DNA from: an uncultured Prevotella sp.
Lineage (GTDB): Bacteria > Bacteroidota > Bacteroidia > Bacteroidales > Bacteroidaceae
Direction: 5' to 3'
DNA length: 10,260 bases
NCBI GenBank assembly: GCA_900547085.1
Contig: URFI01000069.1
Location: forward strand, 1-10,260
Shown: piece by piece, positions 1-6,119 of the stretch
How positions within the stretch are numbered: the first letter of the stretch is position 1
How the letters are laid out: each line of letters starts with the position of its first letter
Translations under genes and position numbers: made by a program
The notes under the pieces: generated by a model
Databases searched by the model: none
What the model was told of the DNA's origin: nothing
Seen by the model: the letters and a program-made list of their open reading frames with translations, nothing else

Positions 1-37
1 AACTTACATTTTGAACCAAAAAGAAGCCAAAAGATAA

Positions 38-100
38 CAAAACGTATTTCATAAAAATTTAATGACTATATACGGTGGTAATTTATAGAACCAGCCTTTA
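38..100 (-). repeat. Left copy of an intergenic repeat, inverted relative to the right copy
   Basis: Read on the minus strand, this block starts 5 nt past the stop codon of the C26-M19 gene. It runs TAAAGG, two bases, GGTTCTATAAATTACC, ACCGTA (30 bp, 71-100), then about 25 variable bases, then TACGTTTTG (38-46). The 30-bp part matches the copy at 10198-10227 at 28 of 30 positions. The 35-nt tail matches at roughly 60 percent with no length change. In both places the repeat lies downstream of a gene and reads in that gene's direction. No terminator-like stem with a T-run is visible. TACGTTTTG resembles a Bacteroidetes -7 box with one extra T, so part of the repeat could be a promoter for the next gene outside the window. 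I do not recognise a named element. Confidence 0.75.
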
Positions 101-105
101 GTTTG

Positions 106-1863
106 TTATTTCACCTTGGCCTCTTGTGCCTGGCGCATCACCCTGAGCCAGTTGCCGCCCCATATCTTGGCGATGTCTTCTTCGCTGTATCGGCGACGAA
201 GCAGCTGGATGGTGAAGTTGATGAGTTCGGACGAATTGGCCATGCCTGGCACACCGCCGTCGCCATCAAAGTCGGTTCCGATGCCAACATGGTCGATGCC
301 CATGATTTGGATGGCGTGTTCGAGGTGGTTGATGCCGTCGATGATGCTGGCCGTTGCACCGTCTGCCCGTAAAAAGCCATGGTAGAAAGTGGTGTGAGCC
401 ACGCCTCCAGCCTTAGCTAAGGCGCGAAGTTGGTCATCGGTGAGGTTGCGTGGCACATCGCAGAGCGCCTTGCAGTTGCTGTGGCTGCATACGATGGGAA
501 CCCTACTGATGTCCAATGCGTCGTAAAAACTTTGTTCGCCTCCGTGCGAGAGGTCAACCATCAGCCCGCAATCGTTCATCTCTTTGATTACTTTCTCGCC
601 AAATTGGGACACGCCGTGATGGGTGTTCTGGCTTCTGCGCGCACTGTCGCAGATGGCGTTGTCGCCGTTGTGGCAGAGCGTGATGTAGGTAACGCCGCGG
701 TTGGCAAAATGCTGCACGTTGTGAATGTCGTCCTCAAGGGCCAATCCGTTCTCAATGCCAAGTACGATACTCTTTTTGCCTTGCTGCTTGTTCTGATACA
801 GTTGTTCGGGATTGCGTGCCAAGGCAAGGTAAGAATGGTTGGCCTGCACGATGTCTTCTATCTTGTCAAAAATAAGATCGGCGTAGGCTTTTGGTCCTTC
901 AACGGGGAAGGGTGCGATGTCTGTAAACGCTTCGTCTGGCTTGTTTTGGGGCAGGTAGGCCACCATGATGACGGCGTCTTGCCGCCCTTCGGTCATCTTG
1001 TGCAGGTCAACGAGGATGCGACTGTCGCGCTGTTCGAAGTGAATTCCTTGCGGAAAGAACATCGGTGTGTCGCAATGGGTGTCAAGAATAAGGTGGCGGT
1101 GATGTAGCGATTTGGCCATTGAAAACTCGCTGGCGCGGTTGACAAGCCATTTGAAAAGTTTTTGTCCCTCATCACCTAACCACTCTGGATGCCACTGCAC
1201 GCCTAAGATTGGCTTGTGTTCCGTGCTCTCCATGGCCTCGATGATGCCATCCGGCGAGCTGGCTGTTGCCTGGAAATGCGAGCCGGTGTCGCTGACAGCT
1301 TGATGATGGAACGAGTTGACGAATATTTGTTGGGTGCCGTAAATGTCGCGTATCATGCTCTCGGGTGAGAGGATGACGCTGTGTGTGGGTTCACTTTTGT
1401 CAGCTTCTTGCGAATGCTTGAGGGTGGCGTTGATGTCTTGTGCAACCTTTCCGCCTAAGGCCATGGCCAACGTCTGCATGCCCCTGCAAATGCCAAACAT
1501 GGGAATTTGTCGGTTAAAAGCCAGACGTGTGATGAGCAGTTCGGGCAAGTCGCGCGTGGCATTGATGCCATGCAGCTCTTTTTGGGGGTCCTCTCCAGCC
1601 CACAAGGGGTTGTGGTCGCCACCGCCAGTGAGCAGCAGTCCGTCAATGTTTTCCAGGGTGTTGATGATTACTTCGGGGTCGCTGACGGGTGGTATGAGCA
1701 CGGGTGTGCCTCCGGCATCAACCACTTGCTTGTAGTAGCGATCGCGCAATGTGGCGTCGCTATCTACATAGTTGGTGGTAATGCCTATCAAGGGACGGTG
1801 ATGGGCGGCAGGGTAGGAGGAGTGAATTTGGTTGAGGTGAGAGTTGAGGTCAAACTGTTTCAT
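106..1863 (-). CDS. Fusion of gamma-glutamyl hydrolase-like peptidase C26 and membrane dipeptidase-like M19
   Basis: Two hydrolases in one 585-residue chain. Residues about 23-245 form a class I glutamine amidotransferase-like C26 domain (PuuD / gamma-Glu-GABA hydrolase type), with nucleophile C126 in GICRGMQ and H225 and E227 in GVQWHPEW. Residues about 256-580 form an M19 (renal dipeptidase) domain with the expected zinc and substrate residues: H263 and D265 in DTHCD, the bridging E371 in GIENG, H440 in DLSH, H461 in CSHSN, R472 in PRNL and D531 in GTDFDG. Both active sites look intact. There is no signal peptide or lipobox, so the enzyme is probably cytosolic. The ATG overlaps the regulator's stop as ATGA, indicating translational coupling. 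By family knowledge, C26 cuts gamma-glutamyl bonds and M19 cuts dipeptides, including Cys-Gly in the mammalian enzyme. Sequential degradation of gamma-glutamyl peptides is an inference; the true substrate is unknown. Confidence 0.93.
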   Translation of the reverse strand: MKQFDLNSHLNQIHSSYPAAHHRPLIGITTNYVDSDATLRDRYYKQVVDAGGTPVLIPPVSDPEVIINTLENIDGLLLTGGGDHNPLWAGEDPQKELHGINATRDLPELLITRLAFNRQIPMFGICRGMQTLAMALGGKVAQDINATLKHSQEADKSEPTHSVILSPESMIRDIYGTQQIFVNSFHHQAVSDTGSHFQATASSPDGIIEAMESTEHKPILGVQWHPEWLGDEGQKLFKWLVNRASEFSMAKSLHHRHLILDTHCDTPMFFPQGIHFEQRDSRILVDLHKMTEGRQDAVIMVAYLPQNKPDEAFTDIAPFPVEGPKAYADLIFDKIEDIVQANHSYLALARNPEQLYQNKQQGKKSIVLGIENGLALEDDIHNVQHFANRGVTYITLCHNGDNAICDSARRSQNTHHGVSQFGEKVIKEMNDCGLMVDLSHGGEQSFYDALDISRVPIVCSHSNCKALCDVPRNLTDDQLRALAKAGGVAHTTFYHGFLRADGATASIIDGINHLEHAIQIMGIDHVGIGTDFDGDGGVPGMANSSELINFTIQLLRRRYSEEDIAKIWGGNWLRVMRQAQEAKVK

Positions 1864-2339
1864 TCCTCGTCTACATTTGCAGGTATTTCACGTTTGATGC
1901 TCTGCTCGAGCGAAATCAAGGTTTCGGTGCTGACAACGCCTGGAATGGTTTGCATACGGTTATTGAGCAAGTCCATGAGTTGTTCGTTGTCGCGTGCGTA
2001 AAGCTTGATCATCATGGTGTAAGGACCAGTGGTGAAATGGCACTCAACGATTTCGGGAATCTCCTGAAGTTCGGCGACAACCTTCTTGTACATGCTGCCG
2101 CGTTCGAGGTTTAGACCTACGTAAGTGCAGGTAGAATAACCCAGGCTTTTCGGATTAATATAGAATCCGCTGCCCGTGATGATACCTTTTTCCACCAGAT
2201 GCTGTACGCGTTGATGAATGGCTGCACGCGAAACGCCACATTGTGTGGCTACATCCTTGAAGGGAATACGTGCGTTAGTTGATAAAATACTTAAGATTTT
2301 TCTGTCCAACTTGTCGATCTTGTCTGCGTCTTTTGCCAT
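1860..2339 (-). CDS. Lrp/AsnC family transcriptional regulator
   Basis: A 159-residue DNA-binding regulator with the standard Lrp/AsnC plan. Residues about 8-65 carry the AsnC-type winged helix-turn-helix (LDRKILSILSTNARIPFKD, then CGVSRAAIHQRVQHL). Residues about 72-148 form the RAM / AsnC ligand-binding and oligomerisation domain, including the typical segment VECHFTTGPYTMMIKLYA. Family members form dimers to octamers and usually respond to amino acids; the effector here cannot be read from the sequence. The gene is the first of a two-gene operon, and its stop overlaps the start of the C26-M19 peptidase as ATGA, so the peptidase operon is a likely direct target. Autoregulation is common in this family and fits the palindrome found beside its promoter box. 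The start is the ATG at 2339; no obvious Shine-Dalgarno precedes it, which is normal in Bacteroidetes. Confidence 0.93.
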   Translation of the reverse strand: MAKDADKIDKLDRKILSILSTNARIPFKDVATQCGVSRAAIHQRVQHLVEKGIITGSGFYINPKSLGYSTCTYVGLNLERGSMYKKVVAELQEIPEIVECHFTTGPYTMMIKLYARDNEQLMDLLNNRMQTIPGVVSTETLISLEQSIKREIPANVDEE

Positions 2340-2370
2340 AGATTTCTGTGTTATATTGTTATTTTGATAG

Positions 2371-2378
2371 CAAAATTA
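2371..2378 (-). promoter_or_regulatory. Candidate -7 box for the Lrp/peptidase operon
   Basis: On the minus strand this reads TAATTTTG, a full match to the Bacteroidetes -7 consensus TAnnTTTG, 31 nt before the regulator's ATG. A TTTG that could serve as the -33 box lies at 2402-2405, but the 23-nt spacer is longer than the usual 19-21, so only the -7 box is well supported. Confidence 0.45.
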
Positions 2379-2379
2379 G

Positions 2380-2389
2380 GTAATATTAC
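2380..2389. promoter_or_regulatory. Palindrome next to the Lrp promoter, possible operator
   Basis: GTAATATTAC is a perfect 10-bp palindrome one base upstream of the candidate -7 box, inside the spacer of the putative promoter. Lrp/AsnC proteins bind AT-rich imperfect palindromes and often repress their own genes, so autoregulation here is plausible. AT-rich palindromes of this size also arise by chance, so this is a weak call. Confidence 0.3.
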
Positions 2390-2483
2390 TGATATAAGCA
2401 ACAAAATGTGAATAAAAATGCGATAAATTGTACCTATTTGACAGATATCTTGCAGAGTGGTATCTTGCTTATATTTGCCACAA

Positions 2484-2537
2484 CAAAAAAATAGACCTAA
2501 CAGAGAAAGAGGTATGCTCTCGTCCTGTCAGGTCTAT
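2484..2537 (-). terminator. Intrinsic terminator of the FKBP cluster
   Basis: Read on the minus strand, this is a long hairpin followed by seven T. The outer stem pairs 2530-2537 with 2491-2498 (ATAGACCT and its complement, 8 bp). After one mismatch, 4 more base pairs follow (2525-2528 with 2500-2503), with an inner AGAG/CTCT stem possible. The T-run is at 2491-2485. It lies about 90 nt past the stop of the secreted FKBP gene and before the Lrp promoter, so it separates the two minus-strand units. The 2538-2629 stretch between stop and hairpin shows nothing else. Confidence 0.9.
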
Positions 2538-2629
2538 ACAGTGATGATTGATGTGTGTAAGGATGGCGCTGTATCGATGGGCAAATGGCCAAGGTTTAAG
2601 GTCGATGACAGCATGTCTTCCCTTTGTGT

Positions 2630-3547
2630 TTATTTCTTCGAGGCAGCTGGTGCTTTCTCAATACTGATTAGTTCAACGGTGAAAATCAGGGTAGAATAGG
2701 GTTGAATTTGTCCGGCCTGACGCTCTCCGTAGGCCAGTTCTTGCGGGATGTAGATTTCCCATTTGCTACCTACCGGCATCATGGTGAGGGCTTCTGTCCA
2801 TCCCTTAATGACCTGATTGCAGCGGAATGAGGTGGTTTGCGGGTTGCGTTTGTACGAACTGTCGAACACGTTTCCGTCGATGGTTTTGCCCTCATATTTC
2901 ACAGTTACCTTGTCATCCTTTTGTGGAATCTCGCCCTTTCCTTCGGTAATCACCTTGTATTGCAGGCCGCTGGCAGTTGTTTTCACACCTGGCTGTGTGG
3001 CATTTTGCTTCAACCAGGCTGTGTTGGCTGCGATGTATGCCGACTCTTTCTCTTTCTTCACTTGGGTTCTGCGCTCTTGAAACAGTTCGCTCGCCTTTTC
3101 AACGGAATAGACACTCGTGTCATTCTGTACGCCGGCGAGGAAGCCCTGGTTGAAGATTTCGGCATCAATAGCGTTGGGTGTTCCCTTGAAGTCGTTGGTG
3201 GTCTGCGGCAAAATACGGTTTTTTACCATCCTGGCGATGGCAGCACCCGCATGACGAGCCTTGAATTGAGGCGAATCAATCTGCTTTAATGCCTCCTGAA
3301 AGCCTGCGACAAATTCGGCAATTTGCGCCGGATCCATCTCGTATTCCTGTTGCAAGAAAGGCATCAAGCCATTGGTTGCGGCCAATCCTGCCGCGTAACT
3401 CAAGGAATCTTGCGGTGTAAGCAGTGGCTTAACGGTTGTTTGAGCCTTCTGTTTCTTGTCCTTCTCTTTGCCTAATGCGGCCATGCTGACCGATGCAACC
3501 GATAAGAACAATACTGAAAGTAACAAACTCTTTTTCATCATCAACAT
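2630..3547 (-). CDS. Secreted FKBP-type peptidyl-prolyl cis-trans isomerase
   Basis: A prolyl isomerase of 305 residues that catalyses proline cis-trans isomerisation during folding of exported proteins. The N-terminus MLMMKKSLLLSVLFL with cleavage likely after VSMA is a Sec signal peptide without a lipobox cysteine, so a soluble periplasmic location is inferred. Residues about 46-165 are the FKBP_N dimerisation-type helical region (DSLSYAAGLAATNGL). Residues about 212-297 are FKBP_C, with the binding-pocket residues present: Y218, F228-D229, F241, V246-I247, W250, Y273 and F289. It ends in a short lysine-rich tail. It is the last gene of the FKBP cluster and is followed by a strong terminator. 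The reading frame extends to a TTG at 3556, but the ATG at 3547 is preferred; ATGs at 3541 and 3538 are also possible and would leave the same signal peptide. Confidence 0.92.
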   Translation of the reverse strand: MLMMKKSLLLSVLFLSVASVSMAALGKEKDKKQKAQTTVKPLLTPQDSLSYAAGLAATNGLMPFLQQEYEMDPAQIAEFVAGFQEALKQIDSPQFKARHAGAAIARMVKNRILPQTTNDFKGTPNAIDAEIFNQGFLAGVQNDTSVYSVEKASELFQERRTQVKKEKESAYIAANTAWLKQNATQPGVKTTASGLQYKVITEGKGEIPQKDDKVTVKYEGKTIDGNVFDSSYKRNPQTTSFRCNQVIKGWTEALTMMPVGSKWEIYIPQELAYGERQAGQIQPYSTLIFTVELISIEKAPAASKK

Positions 3548-3569
3548 TTTATTCAAAAGAAAAACTCAC

Positions 3570-3621
3570 CTTGTATGGTTGATTCTTGCGGTGCAATGCC
3601 ACAAAAACAATCAAATACAAG
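3570..3621 (-). other. Long imperfect hairpin between the two exported FKBP genes
   Basis: CTTGTAT (3570-3576) pairs with ATACAAG (3615-3621), and TTGATT (3579-3584) pairs with AATCAA (3609-3614), with a 2-nt GG bulge. This gives a 13-bp stem. A few more pairs are possible inside (TTG with CAA, GG with CC). The structure fills about half of the 114-nt gap between the lipoprotein FKBP stop and the secreted FKBP start. On the minus strand it is followed after 5 nt by TTTTTC. It could be a partial terminator, an attenuator or an mRNA-stability structure that lets the two genes be expressed at different levels. No good promoter box was found in this gap. Confidence 0.5.
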
Positions 3622-3661
3622 GCAAGTCTTCGTATGTTTATTATATATCGTAGTCAGCAGT

Positions 3662-4534
3662 TTACTTCTCGATGCTGATTAATTCAATCTTGAAAATCAA
3701 GGCGGAGAAAGGCTTAATCTGACCTTGTTCACGCTCGCCGTAGGCCAACTCTTGTGGAATATACACTTCCCATACAGAGCCTACAGGCATGTGAACGAGA
3801 GCTTCTGTCCATCCTTTGATGACCTGATTGGCACGCAAAGAAACAGGCTGTCCATTCTTATAAGAGCTGTCAAACACTTTTCCATCGAGAGTCTTGCCTT
3901 CATAATGAACCTTTACCATGGATGTATCTGCTGGCATGGCACCGTTACCAACCTTGATAACCTTGTATTGTACACCGCTTGGCAATGTCTTCACGCCATC
4001 TTTCTTCTTGTTCTCAGCGAGGAATTTCTCACCAGCTGCCTTGTTGGGGCCATATTCCTTTTCCATGACTTTGGCTCTGATTTCGCTCATCTTGGTTTGA
4101 GCTACCTGTCCAGCCTCTTCGATGCTCATGAGACCTTTCTTACCCGTTGTACCGGTGATGAAGCCTGCCATGAAGTTCTTCAGTGAGATGGTCTTGGTTG
4201 AATCGCTGCCAAATACCTCTTGGTTGATACCGGTAATCATCTGATTGCTGATTTGTTGACCGATCTGGATACCTGCATAGTAAGCGGCACGGCCTTTGTC
4301 ATCTCCAGCATTGGCACCTTCGTTCAATCCCTTAATGAACTGATCCATGTAGGTTGTGTCGATGTTCATGCGGCCAATAAGATACTCTTTGAGTCCTTGA
4401 GTCTGTGCCAATCCGATGGCATAGCTCAATGTATCCACGTCTGTCTTGAGGTTTGCCTTGGGTGTTGAGTTGCCGCAACCTGTAAATGTTGCAGCAGCGA
4501 TAGCCATTGCGGCTACGAATGTAAGTTTTTTCAT
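3662..4534 (-). CDS. Lipoprotein FKBP-type peptidyl-prolyl cis-trans isomerase
   Basis: A 290-residue prolyl isomerase predicted to be lipid-anchored in the cell envelope. The signal peptide MKKLTFVAAMAIAAATFTGC ends in a lipobox, so C20 should be lipidated. Residues about 33-160 are the FKBP_N region, beginning DTLSYAIGLAQTQGL as in the neighbouring paralogues. Residues about 205-289 are FKBP_C with Y211, F221-D222, V237-I238, W242, Y265 and F281 in the pocket. The pocket phenylalanine equivalent to FKBP12 F46 appears to be leucine (L233), which may alter substrate preference. The C-terminal third is very similar to that of the secreted paralogue (for example FDSSYK, NQVIKGWTEAL, IPQELAYGER), suggesting duplication. 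The gene starts 15 nt after the stop of the cytosolic FKBP, so the two are almost certainly co-transcribed. Confidence 0.94.
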   Translation of the reverse strand: MKKLTFVAAMAIAAATFTGCGNSTPKANLKTDVDTLSYAIGLAQTQGLKEYLIGRMNIDTTYMDQFIKGLNEGANAGDDKGRAAYYAGIQIGQQISNQMITGINQEVFGSDSTKTISLKNFMAGFITGTTGKKGLMSIEEAGQVAQTKMSEIRAKVMEKEYGPNKAAGEKFLAENKKKDGVKTLPSGVQYKVIKVGNGAMPADTSMVKVHYEGKTLDGKVFDSSYKNGQPVSLRANQVIKGWTEALVHMPVGSVWEVYIPQELAYGEREQGQIKPFSALIFKIELISIEK

Positions 4535-4549
4535 TGTTATTTGTTGTTA

Positions 4550-5155
4550 TTAAATTACTTTTATAAGCTCTACATCGAATACCAATGCCGAGAATGGGGG
4601 TATGGCATTGCCTGCTCCCCGCTCACCATATCCGAGGTGATAAGGGATGAAAAAGCGGTACTTGGCACCTTCCTGCATCAGTTGAAGGCCTTCGGTCCAA
4701 CCGGCGATGACTTGGTTCAAGGCGAATGTTGCAGGCTCGCCTCGTTGAATACTGCTGTCAAATAGCGTACCATCATGCAGCATTCCTTCGTAATGGCATG
4801 TCACCTGATCGGTCGCTTTCGGCTTCTTTCCGTTGCCTTCTTTCAGCACTACGTATTGCAAACCGCTGGGAAGCGTCACCACACCATCCTTTTTTGCATT
4901 CTCAGCCAGGTAGGTTTCGCCAGCCTCCTTGGCCACTTTGCCTTTCTCTTCGGCAGCTGCGCGTTGCTTCTTCTCTTGTTCTTGGAAGAAATTCTGCACC
5001 AATGTCTGTGCTTCTTGATTGTCTATTTTTGGCTTTGCACCAGCGATTACGTCTTTGATTGCTTGTGAAAAATCATCGATATTCAAACTCTGGGCGCCCA
5101 TATCAGACAATTGTTGACCAATGCCAAGCCCCAAAGCGTAGCTTACTTTGTCCAT
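4550..5155 (-). CDS. Cytosolic FKBP22-like peptidyl-prolyl cis-trans isomerase
   Basis: A 201-residue prolyl isomerase of the FklB/FKBP22 type, first gene of the FKBP cluster. Residues 1-90 form the FKBP_N helical dimerisation region (MDKVSYALGLGIGQQLSDMG, then a long charged helix rich in E, K and A). Residues about 115-200 form FKBP_C, with the pocket residues Y122, F132-D133, F144, V149-I150, W153, Y176 and F193 all present. There is no signal peptide, so it should act in the cytoplasm. The frame stays open to a TTG at 5209, but the ATG at 5155 is chosen. Paralogues begin their homology at the equivalent of DKVSYALG, and a perfect -7 box at 5198-5205 lies inside the longer frame and would be excluded from any coding region. 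Confidence 0.93.
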   Translation of the reverse strand: MDKVSYALGLGIGQQLSDMGAQSLNIDDFSQAIKDVIAGAKPKIDNQEAQTLVQNFFQEQEKKQRAAAEEKGKVAKEAGETYLAENAKKDGVVTLPSGLQYVVLKEGNGKKPKATDQVTCHYEGMLHDGTLFDSSIQRGEPATFALNQVIAGWTEGLQLMQEGAKYRFFIPYHLGYGERGAGNAIPPFSALVFDVELIKVI

Positions 5156-5197
5156 TTTAAATAATCTATTTTGATAAGTTTTGCTTTTTAACAAGGG

Positions 5198-5205
5198 CAA
5201 AGATA
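5198..5205 (-). promoter_or_regulatory. -7 box for the FKBP cluster
   Basis: The minus strand reads TATCTTTG, a full match to TAnnTTTG, 42 nt before the FKBP22 ATG. A clear -33 TTTG at the usual spacing is missing. The box overlaps a short inverted repeat, GATAG (5202-5206) with CTATC (5214-5218). Confidence 0.5.
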
Positions 5206-5248
5206 GCAAAAAACTATCACAGCTTCGAGATATTTCTCAAAAAAATAC

Positions 5249-5256
5249 TATTTTTG
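5249..5256 (+). promoter_or_regulatory. -7 box for the sirtuin gene
   Basis: TATTTTTG matches TAnnTTTG on the plus strand, 65 nt before the chosen sirtuin ATG. Transcription would start near 5263. No convincing -33 box is present. It is back to back with the FKBP -7 box about 43 bp away, so the two units share a short divergent control region. Confidence 0.4.
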
Positions 5257-5321
5257 TAGAATATTAGTGTAAAAGCGAAGTCTATCCATTGATAGGCATG
5301 GGATTAAGAAATGGTAAGATC

Positions 5322-6026
5322 ATGAAGAAGATTGTATTTCTGACAGGTGCCGGTATGTCGGTAGAAAGTGGATTCAAAACATTTAGAGGAAGTGACGGAT
5401 TGTGGGAAAACTATCCCGTTGAGCAGGTGGCGACGCATGAGGGTTGGGAGGCCAATCCAACGCTTGTGACCAACTTTTACAACATGCTTCGAAAAAAACT
5501 CTATGCGGCAAAGCCCAACGAAGGGCATCGATTGATTCAGCAACTCGAAGAGGCATACGACGTAACCGTCATCACTCAGAATGTTGACAATCTGCATGAG
5601 CGGGCTGGTTCTTCGAGAGTAATCCATCTACATGGCGAACTGGTCAAGGTATGTTCCAGTCGTGATCCTTACAATGAGGCCTACATCCGCGAATTGCCCC
5701 AAGAGAATTGTACCGTAGAACCTGGGACCAAGGCTGAAGATGGGTCGCTCTTGCGCCCATTCATCGTTTTCTTTGGCGAGAGTGTGCCCATGATTTCAGT
5801 TGCAGCCGAATACGCTCGTGAAGCTGATATCTTTGTCATCATCGGGACGTCGCTTAACGTTTATCCCGCTGCGGGATTGGTTCAATATACCAAACCCGAT
5901 TGCCCCATTTATCTTATCGATCCCGAAGCGGTGCATACCAGTGGCATTCGTCATCTCAAGCACATACAGAAAGGGGCCAGTGAAGGAATGAAAGAACTCA
6001 TGAAGGTCTTGGACACCAACCAATAA
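5322..6026 (+). CDS. Sir2-family NAD-dependent protein deacylase (sirtuin)
   Basis: A 234-residue sirtuin that uses NAD+ to remove acyl groups from lysines, giving nicotinamide and O-acyl-ADP-ribose. Seen directly: the NAD-binding GAGMS (9-13) with FRGSDGLW, the TQNVDNLH motif (85-92), catalytic H104 in HLHGE, and GTSLNV (175-180). The zinc module is unusual. Instead of two CxxC pairs there are single cysteines at C111 and C130, so the zinc ribbon is probably lost. In class III sirtuins (SIRT5, E. coli CobB) a Tyr and an Arg three residues later bind acidic acyl groups. Here Y53 is followed by L56, with R57 one position later. The frame extends upstream to a TTG at 5289 and an ATG at 5298. 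The ATG at 5322 is chosen because MKKIVFLTGAG is the normal family N-terminus. It is divergent from the FKBP cluster. Confidence 0.92.
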   Translation: MKKIVFLTGAGMSVESGFKTFRGSDGLWENYPVEQVATHEGWEANPTLVTNFYNMLRKKLYAAKPNEGHRLIQQLEEAYDVTVITQNVDNLHERAGSSRVIHLHGELVKVCSSRDPYNEAYIRELPQENCTVEPGTKAEDGSLLRPFIVFFGESVPMISVAAEYAREADIFVIIGTSLNVYPAAGLVQYTKPDCPIYLIDPEAVHTSGIRHLKHIQKGASEGMKELMKVLDTNQ

Positions 6027-6044
6027 AGAGGGCCATTGCCCTTT
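6025..6044 (+). terminator. Weak hairpin at the sirtuin stop codon
   Basis: AGAGGGC (6027-6033) pairs with GCCCTTT (6038-6044) around a CATT loop: 7 bp including one G-U. It begins immediately after the TAA stop. The T-run is only three bases and lies within the stem, so this may slow or partly stop transcription before the DUF1893 gene rather than end it fully. Confidence 0.4.
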
Positions 6045-6107
6045 CAACCCATGATGATGTTTGCACATAGCTGTAAGCTTATACATTAATAAAACCAATC
6101 AATCCAT

Positions 6108-6112
6108 GGAGG
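6108..6112 (+). promoter_or_regulatory. Shine-Dalgarno GGAGG deciding the DUF1893 start
   Basis: GGAGG lies 1 nt before the ATG at 6114, 7 nt before the ATG at 6120 and 10 nt before the ATG at 6123. Spacing favours 6120, perhaps with 6123. A perfect Shine-Dalgarno is uncommon in Bacteroidetes, and none of the other genes in this window has one as strong. Confidence 0.6.
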
Positions 6113-6119
6113 AATGCTT

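Noticed and set aside
430..1107. Open frame of 225 codons on the plus strand inside the C26-M19 gene
   Set aside because: It is antisense to a gene with clear catalytic motifs along its full length, matches no family I recognise and has no promoter or ribosome site of its own.
2457..2699. 80-codon plus-strand frame preceded by TATATTTG (2470-2477)
   Set aside because: The promoter-like box is inside the frame, the start would be GTG, and the frame runs through the terminator hairpin and into the antisense of the FKBP gene.
5156..5209. TTG-initiated N-terminal extension of the cytosolic FKBP
   Set aside because: It has no similarity to family N-termini and overlaps a perfect -7 box; the ATG at 5155 begins the conserved region.
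5289..5321. Upstream TTG or ATG starts for the sirtuin
   Set aside because: The added residues are not part of the family fold; MKKIVFLTGAG at 5322 fits the usual beginning. The ATG at 5298 cannot be fully excluded.
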